Shown: piece by piece, positions 44,377-53,434 of the stretch
Layout: every line of letters starts with the position of its first letter
Numbering within the stretch: the stretch's first letter is position 1
Source: Exiguobacterium undae DSM 14481
GTDB lineage: Bacteria > Bacillota > Bacilli > Exiguobacteriales > Exiguobacteriaceae
Direction: 5' to 3'
Assembly: GCF_000620805.1 (NCBI RefSeq)
Contig: NZ_KK211187.1
Location: 2,543,389-2,607,388 of the forward strand
Length of the DNA stretch: 64,000 nucleotides
The notes under the pieces: generated by a model
What the model was told of the DNA's origin: nothing
Databases searched by the model: none
What the model saw: only the letters and a program-made list of their open reading frames with translations
Translations under genes and position numbers: made by a program

Positions 44377-45297
44377 CTGTTCGACAAGTTCTCGGTACTC
44401 CGGCAATACATATTGATCATCCAGCTGATTAAAATCTACCTTCGCATGCGTCTTCAATTGATGCCCTATCTCGAATAGACTTTCTTGATAGACCTCACCG
44501 AGACTTGTTGCCAGTCCCGGCTGATAATTATGAAAAGCAAGCAAAGCATCCTTGATCATCGCTTCATGATGCGGTTGTTTTAATGCATCTTGGAGCATTT
44601 GTTCGAACAGATCCGTTTGACGGCCAACGATTGCGTAAAACAGCGGATAGTGTTTCGCGTATTGAAAAGACACATCATAGTTTGTTTGGTCGACGATATA
44701 CTTGAGACTCTTTGCATTCGAGCGGTGCAAGCGTTCGACTAACCCGACGGTCGTCGGTCTGTCGAATGCAACGAGACTCCGTTCATCCAGTTCCTCTGTA
44801 TGGGTAAGCAACAGAACGATGTCGAGCGTGTTGATTTCATGCGTTTCCAAAAAACGATCACTCCGTTGTAATGTCGTCGTGTACGCAAGATCTAGACCGT
44901 TTTTGACAGCCAAATCAAATAAGTCGTGATCATAAACGCCGTATAGTCCGACCGGGAATGCCAACGGTTGCCGGACGAGTGAACGGTGACCGTCAATCAC
45001 GACTAACTGATTTGGATCTACGCCGGACGTGAACAAGTTTTCCAGCAAGACTTTTCCTGTTTTCGTGTTTGCTAACCCCAGGAAAATCCGATCCAGCTCC
45101 ACGACCGGTTGATCGGTTTCAAGTGCCAATGATAAATGTTCGACCGACTGAAGAGCAACCGCTCGGTTGATGAAATTGAGTGCAAGACGTTCTTCCGGCG
45201 TCAACTGCTGATTGTATGTATAAAAACTCTCCCGATCCATCGTTCGAAAGGCTTCTATTGCAAGACCCACTGCTTCATTTTTAACAAATCGTTTCAT
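44365..45297 (-). CDS. Hypothetical protein with ankyrin-like segments
   Basis: 310 residues, soluble. Repeated short helix pairs such as DHDLFDLAVKNGLDL and YPLFYAIVGRQTDLFEQML look like degenerate ankyrin repeats. No catalytic motif. ATG at 45297 with GGAGG about 11 bases upstream. The C-terminal codons overlap the convergent acetyltransferase gene by 12 bp, leaving no room for a terminator. Not recognised. Confidence 0.65.
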   Translation of the reverse strand: MKRFVKNEAVGLAIEAFRTMDRESFYTYNQQLTPEERLALNFINRAVALQSVEHLSLALETDQPVVELDRIFLGLANTKTGKVLLENLFTSGVDPNQLVVIDGHRSLVRQPLAFPVGLYGVYDHDLFDLAVKNGLDLAYTTTLQRSDRFLETHEINTLDIVLLLTHTEELDERSLVAFDRPTTVGLVERLHRSNAKSLKYIVDQTNYDVSFQYAKHYPLFYAIVGRQTDLFEQMLQDALKQPHHEAMIKDALLAFHNYQPGLATSLGEVYQESLFEIGHQLKTHAKVDFNQLDDQYVLPEYRELVEQLRR

Positions 45298-45368
45298 AAG
45301 TACGCCTACCTCCTGAATAGTATCTCTCCTAGTAGTGTACGCAATATCGGTTCTTCTTGAAAGGCTCA

Positions 45369-45415
45369 AAAAAATCCTGATGGTTCTCTGCTTCAAGAAC
45401 ACACCAGGATTTTTA
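45369..45415 (-). terminator. Terminator of 45413-45772 gene
   Basis: AAAATCCTG... pairs with CAGGATTTTT; T-run on the minus strand. Confidence 0.75.
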
Positions 45416-45772
45416 GTTTTCACTCACCTTTAAGTGTGAATTTCGAAAGGCTTCATCTTGCTTGCCAGTCTTTTCGACACTTGTTCCGACCGAACCGATA
45501 TACTCGATTTGTTGTTTAGGTTGAATGAATTCATACGTAACAGCAGGTTCTCCACGTAAACGAACTGTGATGACTTGTCGATGCTTCAATGAAAAAGACG
45601 CCTTAACTTCGAGAAGTGACGTTTTACTAATATCGTGTCGTGTTTGAAGCACCTTAGCTAACTGTTCTTCCGAACGGCGTTGGCTGCTTTGGAGTTCGGC
45701 GTACGAAATACCGACTGCAAACGATAAGACGCCGATCAGACTTAGTGCGAGAATGACCAGTACTTTTTTCAA
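45413..45772 (-). CDS. Small single-pass membrane protein
   Basis: 119 residues: N-terminal membrane helix (MKKVLVILALSLIGVLSFAVGISY) and a basic, mostly beta extracellular part (VITVRLRGEPAVTYEFIQPKQ). TTG at 45772 is chosen as GGAGG lies 11 bases upstream. It could belong to DUF3139-like proteins, but I cannot confirm. Confidence 0.65.
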   Translation of the reverse strand: MKKVLVILALSLIGVLSFAVGISYAELQSSQRRSEEQLAKVLQTRHDISKTSLLEVKASFSLKHRQVITVRLRGEPAVTYEFIQPKQQIEYIGSVGTSVEKTGKQDEAFRNSHLKVSEN

Positions 45773-45828
45773 TGACTGACTCACCTCCGAATAGACTTCT
45801 TCCTGCTATCATCATCGGTTTGTCTCCT

Positions 45829-46296
45829 CTATTCCTGAAGTCTTTTCGAAACTTCTTCTATCCGCATTTGCATATCGAGATGCGGAATTCCGTCTTCCAA
45901 ATAGACTTCTGACTTTTCTTCGAATCCGAACGAAGCATAAAATTCCTTTAAATGGGCTTGTGCCTGCAAGTCAATCAAGATTTCACCCTGCTCTTGAATC
46001 GATTCAATCGCTTCGTTGAGCAGCTTTCTTGCTATGCCGTTCGAACGGTAATCAGCATGTACGGCAACCCGTCCAATGGCCACTGCTCCGGCTTGATTTC
46101 TCGGAAGGATACGCAGGCAACCGATCAATGTGTCATTTTCATACGCCAGACCATGCAACGATGCTTGATCCCGGTTATCCAGTTCCGGATATGGACAGTT
46201 TTGTTCGACGACAAAAATGTCTGTTCTCAGCTTTAACAATTGGTATAGGCTCGCACCATCCAATTCATCAAATGAAACCAACTTGGTTTGATACAT
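45829..46296 (-). CDS. GNAT acetyltransferase, ElaA-like
   Basis: A 155-residue GNAT protein of the ElaA group: LLKLRTDIFVVEQNCPYPELDNRD near residue 25 is the ElaA hallmark, followed by IGRVAVHADYRSNGIARKLLNEAI (acetyl-CoA loop) and ASFGFEEKSEVYLEDGIPHLDM. Substrate unknown. GGAGCG precedes the ATG. Confidence 0.88.
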   Translation of the reverse strand: MYQTKLVSFDELDGASLYQLLKLRTDIFVVEQNCPYPELDNRDQASLHGLAYENDTLIGCLRILPRNQAGAVAIGRVAVHADYRSNGIARKLLNEAIESIQEQGEILIDLQAQAHLKEFYASFGFEEKSEVYLEDGIPHLDMQMRIEEVSKRLQE

Positions 46297-46326
46297 AAAT
46301 GACTCGCTCCTTTAACTTTTAATCTG

Positions 46327-46842
46327 TCATCCTCTAAACAGACGGGAGAGTCGACAGGAATAGATGACGACAGGAACCCCTTTAAACACTGTTTCTTTTT
46401 CCCATTGTAACCCGTTCGCCCGGGCTACATTTTGGGAAGACGTATTTTCCGGATGAATGATGGAAATCAACCGGTCATTCCCTCGCTCAAAGGCTTCTTG
46501 CATCAAGCGGTTGGCGGCTTCGCGACCATACCCGACTTTCCAGTGGATCGGTGTTAACCAGTATCCGACTTCTAACTCCTCCACTCCATCCACTTCTTGA
46601 AGCACAAGACCGGCAAACCCGACAGCTTCTCGCGTTTCCTTTTTCTCTAACAGTAAAAAACCGGTTTGCCGTTCATCCTCATATCGTTCGAATTGCCGCT
46701 CAAACCAAATCTGAGCTTCTGCGTCATCCAACGCAATTCCACCATTGATATAACGCATGACGAGTTCATTTTGGACAAGCGTTTTGTAAAATGGGTAGTC
46801 TGCCTCTGAGAATGGCCGCATTCTTAACCGTTCACTTTCCAT
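46327..46842 (-). CDS. GNAT acetyltransferase, RimJ/RimL-like
   Basis: 171 residues of the Acetyltransf_3 type: ESERLRMRPFSEADYPFY at the N-terminus, GYWLTPIHWKVGYGREAANRLM (acetyl-CoA loop), IHPENTSSQNVARANGL. Acts on an N-terminal amine or small molecule not deducible. ATG at 46842 with AAGGGGG 7 bases before. It is 30 bp upstream of the ElaA-like gene on the same strand, likely one transcript. Confidence 0.88.
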   Translation of the reverse strand: MESERLRMRPFSEADYPFYKTLVQNELVMRYINGGIALDDAEAQIWFERQFERYEDERQTGFLLLEKKETREAVGFAGLVLQEVDGVEELEVGYWLTPIHWKVGYGREAANRLMQEAFERGNDRLISIIHPENTSSQNVARANGLQWEKETVFKGVPVVIYSCRLSRLFRG

Positions 46843-47105
46843 GTTAAATCCCCCTTTTCTCATTTGAGCTGGTTCTTTATTTTTTCCCCTTTTTTCTTTT
46901 ATTCATGCTTCATCCCGTTGTGTTCTTTCGGAGAATACCGCAATGGCTGGATGACTATTCGATGACATTCTTCTAGAACGACTTGCTTTTTACCTGTCAA
47001 CTCTGTATTTTGGGAACTGTATGTTGAACATCAAACACTGAATTAGTGTAAAATATATTTTGAGCGCTTTTTAGCTGAATGGAATTTATGAAAAAGGACT
47101 GAGAA

Positions 47106-48020
47106 ATGATGACTGAGCAATTATTGGCTGGATTATATGAAGGTATTGCAAAAGAAGCTGTTTTGATCAATGAACCATTAAAGTATCATACGTACACAAA
47201 GATGGGTGGATTAGCGGACCTGTTCCTCATTCCGTCGACATACGAAGAAACAGCATTCGCTGTCCGATACGCGTATGAAAATGACCTCCCCTTGACGATG
47301 CTCGGAAACGGCTCGAATCTTGTCGTCCGCGACGGTGGGATTCGCGGGATCGTTCTGTCGTTCGAGAAATTAACCGATATTTCAGTCGAAGGACACGAGC
47401 TCGTCGCCCAGAGTGGAGCCGCGATTATTCAAGCTTCACGCGTGGCTTACGATCATGCCCTGAGTGGTCTGGAATTTGCGTGCGGTATCCCAGGCACGAT
47501 CGGCGGAGCGCTCATCATGAATGCAGGTGCTTACGGCGGGGAAGTAAAAGATTGCCTCCACAGTGCAACCGTCTTGACACGTAAAGGCGAACTGTTGAAC
47601 ATCTCACACGAAGAGCTTGAACTCGGATATCGGACAAGCTGTTTCTCGAAAAAAGAGTACATCATTTTAGAAGGCCGGTTTTCGCTTACAGAAGGTGATC
47701 CGACATTAATCAAAGAGATGATGGATGATTTGACGCATAAACGTGAAACGAAACAACCGCTCGAATATCCATCTTGTGGCAGCGTCTTTAAACGTCCCGA
47801 GGGTTATTTTGCCGGGAAATTAATCCAAGACAGTGGTCTGCAAGGGGCCCGGATCGGCGGCGCCGAAGTCTCTCAAAAACATGCCGGCTTCATCGTCAAT
47901 ATTAAAGATGCGACGGCAACGGACTATATTTCACTCATTCGCCACGTGCAAGAAACCGTCCAAGAAAAGTTCGGCATCCTGCTCGAACCTGAAGTGAAAA
48001 TCATCGGCGAAGAATTATAA
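47106..48020 (+). CDS. murB: UDP-N-acetylmuramate dehydrogenase (type IIb)
   Basis: A 304-residue FAD enzyme reducing UDP-GlcNAc-enolpyruvate to UDP-MurNAc in peptidoglycan synthesis. FAD-binding GNGSNLVVRDGG and GIPGTIGGALIMNAGAYGGE; catalytic Ser in YPSCGSVFKRP; C-terminal Glu in LEPEVKIIGE. Lacks the type I extra loop (YA-x3-YQ), as in Bacillus MurB. ATG ATG doublet start after AAAGGACTGAGAA; 47106 or 47109. A promoter-like TTGAAC-TGTAAA lies 60-90 bases upstream. Confidence 0.96.
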   Translation: MMTEQLLAGLYEGIAKEAVLINEPLKYHTYTKMGGLADLFLIPSTYEETAFAVRYAYENDLPLTMLGNGSNLVVRDGGIRGIVLSFEKLTDISVEGHELVAQSGAAIIQASRVAYDHALSGLEFACGIPGTIGGALIMNAGAYGGEVKDCLHSATVLTRKGELLNISHEELELGYRTSCFSKKEYIILEGRFSLTEGDPTLIKEMMDDLTHKRETKQPLEYPSCGSVFKRPEGYFAGKLIQDSGLQGARIGGAEVSQKHAGFIVNIKDATATDYISLIRHVQETVQEKFGILLEPEVKIIGEEL

Positions 48021-48030
48021 CCAACAACTC

Positions 48031-48075
48031 AAAAACAGGGAGCAGACAGATCGTGTGATCGTCTACTCCCTGTTT
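48031..48075. terminator. Bidirectional terminator, murB / aminopeptidase
   Basis: Stem AAAACAGGGAG / CTCCCTGTTTT with inner GAC/GTC pairing. Confidence 0.9.
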
Positions 48076-48093
48076 TCTTATGCATCGCGATCT

Positions 48094-49317
48094 TTAAATC
48101 GCCCAGTTTCCTTCACGCATGACGGGTTCACGTGTTCCGTCCGCCAGTTCGCCGTCAATCGACAAACCTGCTGAACCGATCATGAAGTCGACATGTGTCA
48201 TCGAATCGTTGGCACCTTGCTCAGCCAATTCTTCGTTTGATAAACTTGGTCCATTTTCAAGACACGTCGAGTACGCGCGACCAATGGCCAAGTGACAAGA
48301 AGCATTTTCATCAAACAACGTATTGTAGAATAAAATACCCGAGTCTGAAATTGGTGAATGATGTGGAACGAGGGCTACTTCACCGAGATAACGTGCGCCT
48401 TCATCCAGTGAAATCAACTCATCCAGCGCTGCCTGCCCTTGTTTCGCCTCGGCTTTGACAATCTTCCCGTCTTCAAACCATAACGTGAACTCATCAATCA
48501 AGTTTCCGCTGTAGCTGAGCGGTTTCGTACTCGAAACATGACCGTTGACACCCGTCTTGTTCGGTAACGTGAAGACTTCTTCCGTCGGCAGGTTCGCGAT
48601 GAAGTCGACTCCGTCTGCGTTTGGACCACCGCCACCGAGCCACACATGACGTTCCGGTAATTCGATCGTCAATTCTGTTCCAGGTGAAGTGTAGTGTAAT
48701 TTTTTATATTTCTTCTCTGTCAGGAAGGTTGCTTTTGTCCGCAAGTTGGCATCATGTTGTTCCCAAGCAGCGACTGGATTGTCTTGGTCGACACGTGTCG
48801 CCTTCAAGATAGCATCCCACAGGTCTTCTACTGCTCGTTCGGAGTCCGGGAATACCTTAGCCGCCCAAGCTTCTGACGGCGCAGCAATGACACACCAGCT
48901 GACGTTATCACTCATGACGAATTTACGCCAGTTGGCTAACGCGACACCTGCTGCTTTGTTCGCTCTTGCAATCCGGCTCGATTCGACTCCATTCAATAAA
49001 TCCGGATCTTCGCTGACGACGGATAAAAAGGCTGTTTTTTCTTCAGCCAACTGATCAAAACGGGCAGTCAGCCATTGTGGGAATACATCAAATGAATCTT
49101 CCGGTGCATCGAAGTAACGAATCTTCGTCATTTCGTCATCAGACCATTGGACGTAAACGTTTGACGCACCTACTTCGTAGGCAACACGTGTGATTTCACG
49201 GACGAGTGGTGCATTTTCGATTCCGGCACGAATTTCGAGTTGTTGGCCTGCTTGCAGGTTGACGCCTGTTCGTACCGCAAGTGCGGCATATTTTTTTAAC
49301 TGTTCTTGAGTCGGCAT
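48094..49317 (-). CDS. M29 family aminopeptidase (AmpS-like)
   Basis: A 407-residue thermophilic-type metallo-aminopeptidase. It has the family metal region: E in KAEAKQGQAALDEL, E in YLGEVALVPHHSPI, H in NASCHLAIGRAY, and H/D in SMTHVDFMIGS. Removes N-terminal residues from peptides in the cytoplasm. ATG at 49317 with AAAGGGG 8 bases upstream; the further TTG lies over that site. Confidence 0.93.
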   Translation of the reverse strand: MPTQEQLKKYAALAVRTGVNLQAGQQLEIRAGIENAPLVREITRVAYEVGASNVYVQWSDDEMTKIRYFDAPEDSFDVFPQWLTARFDQLAEEKTAFLSVVSEDPDLLNGVESSRIARANKAAGVALANWRKFVMSDNVSWCVIAAPSEAWAAKVFPDSERAVEDLWDAILKATRVDQDNPVAAWEQHDANLRTKATFLTEKKYKKLHYTSPGTELTIELPERHVWLGGGGPNADGVDFIANLPTEEVFTLPNKTGVNGHVSSTKPLSYSGNLIDEFTLWFEDGKIVKAEAKQGQAALDELISLDEGARYLGEVALVPHHSPISDSGILFYNTLFDENASCHLAIGRAYSTCLENGPSLSNEELAEQGANDSMTHVDFMIGSAGLSIDGELADGTREPVMREGNWAI

Positions 49318-49412
49318 TATGTAATCCCCTTTCAACTATTACTCTTATTTTCACGAAATAGTTGCAATTTTGCAAGAAATAAGGTGAAACTAGAGATATA
49401 GAAGGAGTGTTG

Positions 49413-49835
49413 ATGATGGAATTTACACCAGGCGATTTTAAATCCGCGTATACCTATTTTCACCGGCAAGCATTAGCAGCTGTCGGTAATACACAAGCAC
49501 AGGAAGATTTATTGATTCAAGGCGAACTCGGATTGGCACGATTGACGACTGATCTCGCATCAGAAGACGGGTCGGATATCGAACGTGAAGCTGAACTCGT
49601 GCTCTATTTCCAACTCAAACAGTTGCTGGACATGTTACGCGCTTTATCTCACAAACGTTTCGAGATGCAACCTGAACAAGAACAACTCTTATTGACGGCA
49701 GTTCTCTATTTCACGTCTCCCGTTGATGCCTTACCGGATGAAAACATCTTAGGTTTGTTTGACGATGCTCAAATCGTCGAAGCCATCTACGAGGAACTGG
49801 CGGCGGACGTCGATCGTTTTCAACACCTCGAATAA
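49413..49835 (+). CDS. DUF1232-like small protein
   Basis: About 140 residues. The C-terminal LLTAVLYFTSPVDALPDENILGLFDDAQIV matches the DUF1232 (YkvA) core, in which the P-x-D-x-x-P-D segment is conserved. Preceded by an acidic helical region. Two ATGs in a row (49413, 49416) follow GAAGGAG. Function unknown. Confidence 0.78.
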   Translation: MMEFTPGDFKSAYTYFHRQALAAVGNTQAQEDLLIQGELGLARLTTDLASEDGSDIEREAELVLYFQLKQLLDMLRALSHKRFEMQPEQEQLLLTAVLYFTSPVDALPDENILGLFDDAQIVEAIYEELAADVDRFQHLE

Positions 49836-49882
49836 AGACAGCAGATTTTGGTCACTAAAGAACATGACTGCATACACACAGC

Positions 49883-49921
49883 AAAAAATGGACCCGACGG
49901 CTAACCGTCAGGTCCATTTTT
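49883..49921. terminator. Bidirectional terminator
   Basis: Stem AAAAAATGGACC / GGTCCATTTT with inner GACGG/CCGTC, between convergent genes. Confidence 0.92.
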
Positions 49922-49947
49922 GTATAGGCTTCATCGTCTGTACGATA

Positions 49948-50784
49948 TTATGCTTTTTGTTTTGAAGCGATATTAATCGTTGCTGCTTGTTGATTTGATT
50001 GATCCACTTCTAATTTCGATTTGTTCAACCATGTGTAGACCATCCCCATGAAGACAGCTCCACCAACGATGTTACCGAGCAAGGCCGGAACTAGATTGTG
50101 GATTGCACCAGCGAATGAGATCGCTTCAGGGTGTGGTACGACTAAAGCAAGTGAGAACAGAGCCATATTGGCAATAACGTGATCAAATCCAGAAGCAAAG
50201 AATACAGCTACCAAAATCATCATCATCATGATCTGAGCCAACTCATTTTTCATGTTTTTCGGAATGAAAATCGCTAGACAGACCATCCAGTTACAAAAGA
50301 TGGCACGTGTGAAGATTTCCCATGTCGTATGGTGAATCTTCGTTTCGGACACTGCAAACAACCAGTTATTCATACCAAGTTCTTGGATGATGCCGGTTTG
50401 TGAAAACAGTAAGGCGAATGCCAGACCACCAAGACCGTTTCCGATGAAACAAAGTGTCCATACTTTAAACGTATCCATTTTTGAAGTGAACCCACGCATC
50501 GTCGCTGTCGTAAAATACATCGTATTCCCCGTAAACAGCTCAGCTCCACCGTAAACAATTAAAACGAGGGCAACACCAAACGTCAATCCGCCAACAAGTG
50601 TCGTGACCGGTGATTCGTTTAAATATAAACCGTTGATTGCTTTAAGTGTAAATATGATTGCAAAACCAATGAAAACGCCTGCCAGCATCGCACGAACCAA
50701 ATATTCGAGTGGACGCATCTGTAACATTTGCGTCGATTTGACGGCTTTTTTTCTTAATCCTTCTAATGCTTCTACCTCGTTCAT
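49948..50784 (-). CDS. Formate/nitrite transporter (FNT family)
   Basis: A 278-residue pentameric FNT channel with six helices. GVALVIYGGAELFTGNTMYF near 90 and NWMVCLAIFI (the N-W-x-V-x-L motif), SGFDHVIANM holding the central His, and HNLVPALLGNIVGGAVFMG are hallmarks. Carries formate or nitrite across the membrane. In Bacillus subtilis the FNT gene ywcJ is under Rex control; here a Rex-like element sits just downstream of the predicted promoter (TTGAAC-N17-TATGAT). Confidence 0.93.
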   Translation of the reverse strand: MNEVEALEGLRKKAVKSTQMLQMRPLEYLVRAMLAGVFIGFAIIFTLKAINGLYLNESPVTTLVGGLTFGVALVLIVYGGAELFTGNTMYFTTATMRGFTSKMDTFKVWTLCFIGNGLGGLAFALLFSQTGIIQELGMNNWLFAVSETKIHHTTWEIFTRAIFCNWMVCLAIFIPKNMKNELAQIMMMMILVAVFFASGFDHVIANMALFSLALVVPHPEAISFAGAIHNLVPALLGNIVGGAVFMGMVYTWLNKSKLEVDQSNQQAATINIASKQKA

Positions 50785-50804
50785 CGTAGAAACCTCGCTT
50801 TCTC

Positions 50805-50822
50805 TTGTTCAACACTTCACAA
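50805..50822 (-). promoter_or_regulatory. Rex-like operator at the formate/nitrite channel promoter
   Basis: TTGTGAAGTGTTGAACAA on the minus strand, two mismatches from TTGTGAA-N4-TTCACAA, about 10 bases after the predicted start point, where a repressor would block transcription. Confidence 0.6.
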
Positions 50823-50839
50823 TGTCTGTTCATTTATTA

Positions 50840-50868
50840 TCATACTTCCATCTTATAAGATGTTCAAG
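50840..50868 (-). promoter_or_regulatory. Predicted promoter of the formate/nitrite channel gene
   Basis: TTGAAC and TATGAT with 17-base spacing on the minus strand. The spacer holds the palindrome CTTATAAG. Confidence 0.6.
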
Positions 50869-50967
50869 TGATGAATAGACCTTATTTACTGTTTTATTGA
50901 AAGAACGAGATGAAAACGATACCATTGTGTCAAGTTTGTGAAAAATGCTTTTTCTTGCTAGATACAA

Positions 50968-51576
50968 CTACTTTTCAGGAATGATTTTTAAGGAATCCGC
51001 GAACTTTTCTAAAAATACCAACCGTCTTGAATCCACGAGAATGTAGTCTTCGACGACGACCCGATTGAAGCGGTCCGAGGACGAAGTCGCTCGATCAATG
51101 TCTTGCGGTGTGTAGGCTTCAATCCTTGGGCGATCTACGCTGAACACGATACGCGTGAACGGATCACTGTATTGAATCTCTAACTCCACCAGATCTGAAA
51201 TGCTTAAAAAAAGAGCCAACGTATGATGCATGATCAACTTGGACAGTCGACTTTCCGAAAAAGATTGGCTGTCACGTGTGATATTCTCCGTATTCGCGCC
51301 TGTCCAATCGATGCGTTCCTGTCCGGTCACACGATAAGACATCTGTACGGAGGATCCGTCAATCGACACGTTGTCAAGCGCGTCTGAGAACGGAAGTTGT
51401 TTAATCAATTCCTGAATGGCAGCTGTATTCGATACCGATGTTCCGACATGTCGCACGACTACGCGACCATCTTTCCACCCCTCTTCTTCCGGAGGTTTTT
51501 CCTGTTTCAGGACAAACAAAGAACCACTCGACAGTCCAATCCCGATACAAAGGAGGACAAGGATGATTTTTTTCAA
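50968..51576 (-). CDS. Membrane-anchored DUF4825-like protein
   Basis: About 202 residues: N-terminal membrane helix (MKKIILVLLCIGIGLSSGSLFVL) and an extracytoplasmic domain with VVRHVGTSVSNTAAIQELIKQLPF and TLALFLSISDLVELEIQY, resembling DUF4825. TTG at 51576 is chosen since AAAGGAG lies 9 bases before; the frame is open earlier. Members often occur as anti-sigma partners or antibiotic-sensor-linked lipoproteins; here it stands alone. Function unknown. Confidence 0.7.
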   Translation of the reverse strand: MKKIILVLLCIGIGLSSGSLFVLKQEKPPEEEGWKDGRVVVRHVGTSVSNTAAIQELIKQLPFSDALDNVSIDGSSVQMSYRVTGQERIDWTGANTENITRDSQSFSESRLSKLIMHHTLALFLSISDLVELEIQYSDPFTRIVFSVDRPRIEAYTPQDIDRATSSSDRFNRVVVEDYILVDSRRLVFLEKFADSLKIIPEK

Positions 51577-51694
51577 GATGACCGTCTCCTTTCTCGAAAT
51601 TCCAAACGTTCTGCTGATTTTTTTCAAATCAGGGGTTGAATTTATCCGAATATCAGCGTACTCTTGCAGGCAGATACTTTTTTAGAGGAGGAGC

Positions 51695-51727
51695 ATGAGA
51701 TTTCTCATCAATCACAATGAAAACTAA
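51695..51727 (+). CDS. 10-codon upstream ORF overlapping the YitT start
   Basis: ATG with a strong site (AGAGGAGG) just before, encoding MRFLINHNEN and stopping at 51727. The YitT ATG at 51717 lies inside it in another frame and has no ribosome binding site of its own, so YitT may be made by re-initiation. Confidence 0.5.
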   Translation: MRFLINHNEN

Positions 51728-52586
51728 ACAACCCGCAAAGAAAAAACGGACGGAAAAAATTGGCTTCCTCTTGATTGGAACGCTGTTGTACTCTTTATAC
51801 ATCAGCTTACTGTTATCACCAAACGATATCGGTTCGGGTGGTATCATGGGAATTACACTGATTGCACAAGAACTGTTTCACACACCAATCGGATTAACCC
51901 AGCTCGTATTAAACATCCCTCTCTTTTTACTCGGTTTTCGTTTCTTAAGAAAACGATTCATGTTTTTGTCCGGAATCATTGTCCTTGTATCCTCTTTTTT
52001 AATCGATTGGATTCCGACACAAATTGTCCCTGAATCTCTAAATGACCCTCTTGTCGCCTCGATTTTTGCAGGACTCGTTTCCGGCCTTGCGATGGCCTTG
52101 ATTTTCTTTGGTGGTGCCTCGACAGGCGGGCTTGATATCCTCGGGAAATTTTTCTATGCTCGTTTTCATAACTGGCCGCTTCCCCGTATATTTTTGATGC
52201 AAGACTTGGTGATTTATATTCTGGTCTGGTTCGTATTCGACTTGAAACACGTCATGTACGCTTTAATCATGAGCTTCGTTCGTGCCAAAGCACTCCAAAC
52301 CGTCTACAGTTTCTATTCAGCCTCAAAACAGTGCATCATCATATGTGAAAAAGCAGATGAAATCAATGAAGTCATCACGAAAGAACTCGGTCGGGGCGTA
52401 ACGATTCTTGATGCCCGTGGCGGGTACTCGAAACGGACAAAAAAGATGGTTTATGTCGTCGTACAAAACAACGAGATTCTCAAGCTCCAAGAGATCGTCT
52501 CTTCTGTTGAATCCAACGCTTTTGTGACTTTCTCAGAAATTCATACCGTTTTTGGAAACTACAAGGAACATTCGTATTCATTTTAA
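51717..52586 (+). CDS. YitT family membrane protein (DUF161/DUF2179)
   Basis: 289 residues: about five membrane helices (YitT_membrane repeats; NDIGSGGIMGITLIAQELF and GLVSGLAMALIFFGGASTGGLDILGK) and a cytoplasmic DUF2179 domain (GRGVTILDARGGYSKRTKKMVYVVVQNNEI). Function in Bacilli unknown. The start is the only in-frame ATG after a stop; the only good ribosome binding site belongs to a 10-codon ORF that overlaps it. Confidence 0.88.
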   Translation: MKTKQPAKKKRTEKIGFLLIGTLLYSLYISLLLSPNDIGSGGIMGITLIAQELFHTPIGLTQLVLNIPLFLLGFRFLRKRFMFLSGIIVLVSSFLIDWIPTQIVPESLNDPLVASIFAGLVSGLAMALIFFGGASTGGLDILGKFFYARFHNWPLPRIFLMQDLVIYILVWFVFDLKHVMYALIMSFVRAKALQTVYSFYSASKQCIIICEKADEINEVITKELGRGVTILDARGGYSKRTKKMVYVVVQNNEILKLQEIVSSVESNAFVTFSEIHTVFGNYKEHSYSF

Positions 52587-52604
52587 TAATCCTTATGTAC
52601 TTCT

Positions 52605-52637
52605 ATCGTCGCAACTATGGGTTGCGACGGTTTTTTG
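52605..52637 (+). terminator. Terminator of YitT
   Basis: Stem CGTCGCAAC / GTTGCGACG with loop TATGG and six T's. Confidence 0.93.
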
Positions 52638-52752
52638 TGTATAATACGCAAGTCAGCAGAAAATGTTCCATATTTTTTGAAGAACTCTTCACTTTTTGGG
52701 AAATAGTGGTTAAGCTAATGACATGACGTTTTACTGAAAAAGGACGGATTAC

Positions 52753-53370
52753 ATGAATCAGCTTTGGCGCCAACGTATTGTTCTCATTCTTATTATCAGT
52801 CTGTTTGCTTCCATTCCATTAATCTATGCATTAGGCGGATACCAAACCATTTCGAAAATGACTGAAGGTATGCACACGCAAGATATTCCGACAATTCAAC
52901 AAGTCGACCAATTAATTGAACATAACCGGGATCGGGCTAACGCTGTCCGAGGCCTCCTGCTGTATGAAGACGACCGGTACATCGAACAGTATTATTTTTC
53001 CACTTCAAAAGCTCATGATTTACGCCGATTGCTCAACGCTTCGAATCAAACGCCGGGAGCCGTCAAGGATTTACTGATGCGAAATGATGCGTGGGAAGCG
53101 GACATCGAAAAAGTCTTTACCGTCTATGAACAAGATAATCCGCAGGCCGCCAAAAGATTGGCGAAGCAAACGACGCAAACGACCCAAACAATACTCGAGG
53201 ATCTTTCGCAAATAAAAGACAAGTTATATGGTGAACTGGAGCAAAAACTGGAATTGACGACGGAGATGACGACAGAATACAAACGAATGTGCTTTAGTTT
53301 ATCAATCTTGGCCTTTTTACTTGTTGCGACGACTATCATCGTCTTCCATCGCTCCAAAACCGCTTCTTAA
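52753..53370 (+). CDS. Orphan four-helix-bundle sensor module (TM-4HB-TM)
   Basis: 205 residues: helix TM1 (about 9-29), extracellular all-helical region like the 4HB_MCP/CHASE3 sensor domain (HTQDIPTIQQVDQLIEHNRDRA), TM2 (about 178-198) and only a few residues after it (HRSKTAS). There is no HAMP, kinase or methyl-accepting domain. It looks like the sensor half of a chemoreceptor without output. AAAAAGGACGG precedes the ATG; its own terminator follows. Confidence 0.7.
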   Translation: MNQLWRQRIVLILIISLFASIPLIYALGGYQTISKMTEGMHTQDIPTIQQVDQLIEHNRDRANAVRGLLLYEDDRYIEQYYFSTSKAHDLRRLLNASNQTPGAVKDLLMRNDAWEADIEKVFTVYEQDNPQAAKRLAKQTTQTTQTILEDLSQIKDKLYGELEQKLELTTEMTTEYKRMCFSLSILAFLLVATTIIVFHRSKTAS

Positions 53371-53373
53371 AAC

Positions 53374-53434
53374 AAAAAAACACGTATCGGATACGCCTTT
53401 TTTTTTCATGGCATATTCGATACGTGTTTTTTTA
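53374..53434. terminator. Bidirectional terminator, sensor / ArsR gene
   Basis: AAAAAAACACGTATCG pairs with CGATACGTGTTTTTTT across a 28-base loop that itself has a T-run on the plus strand. Confidence 0.85.
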
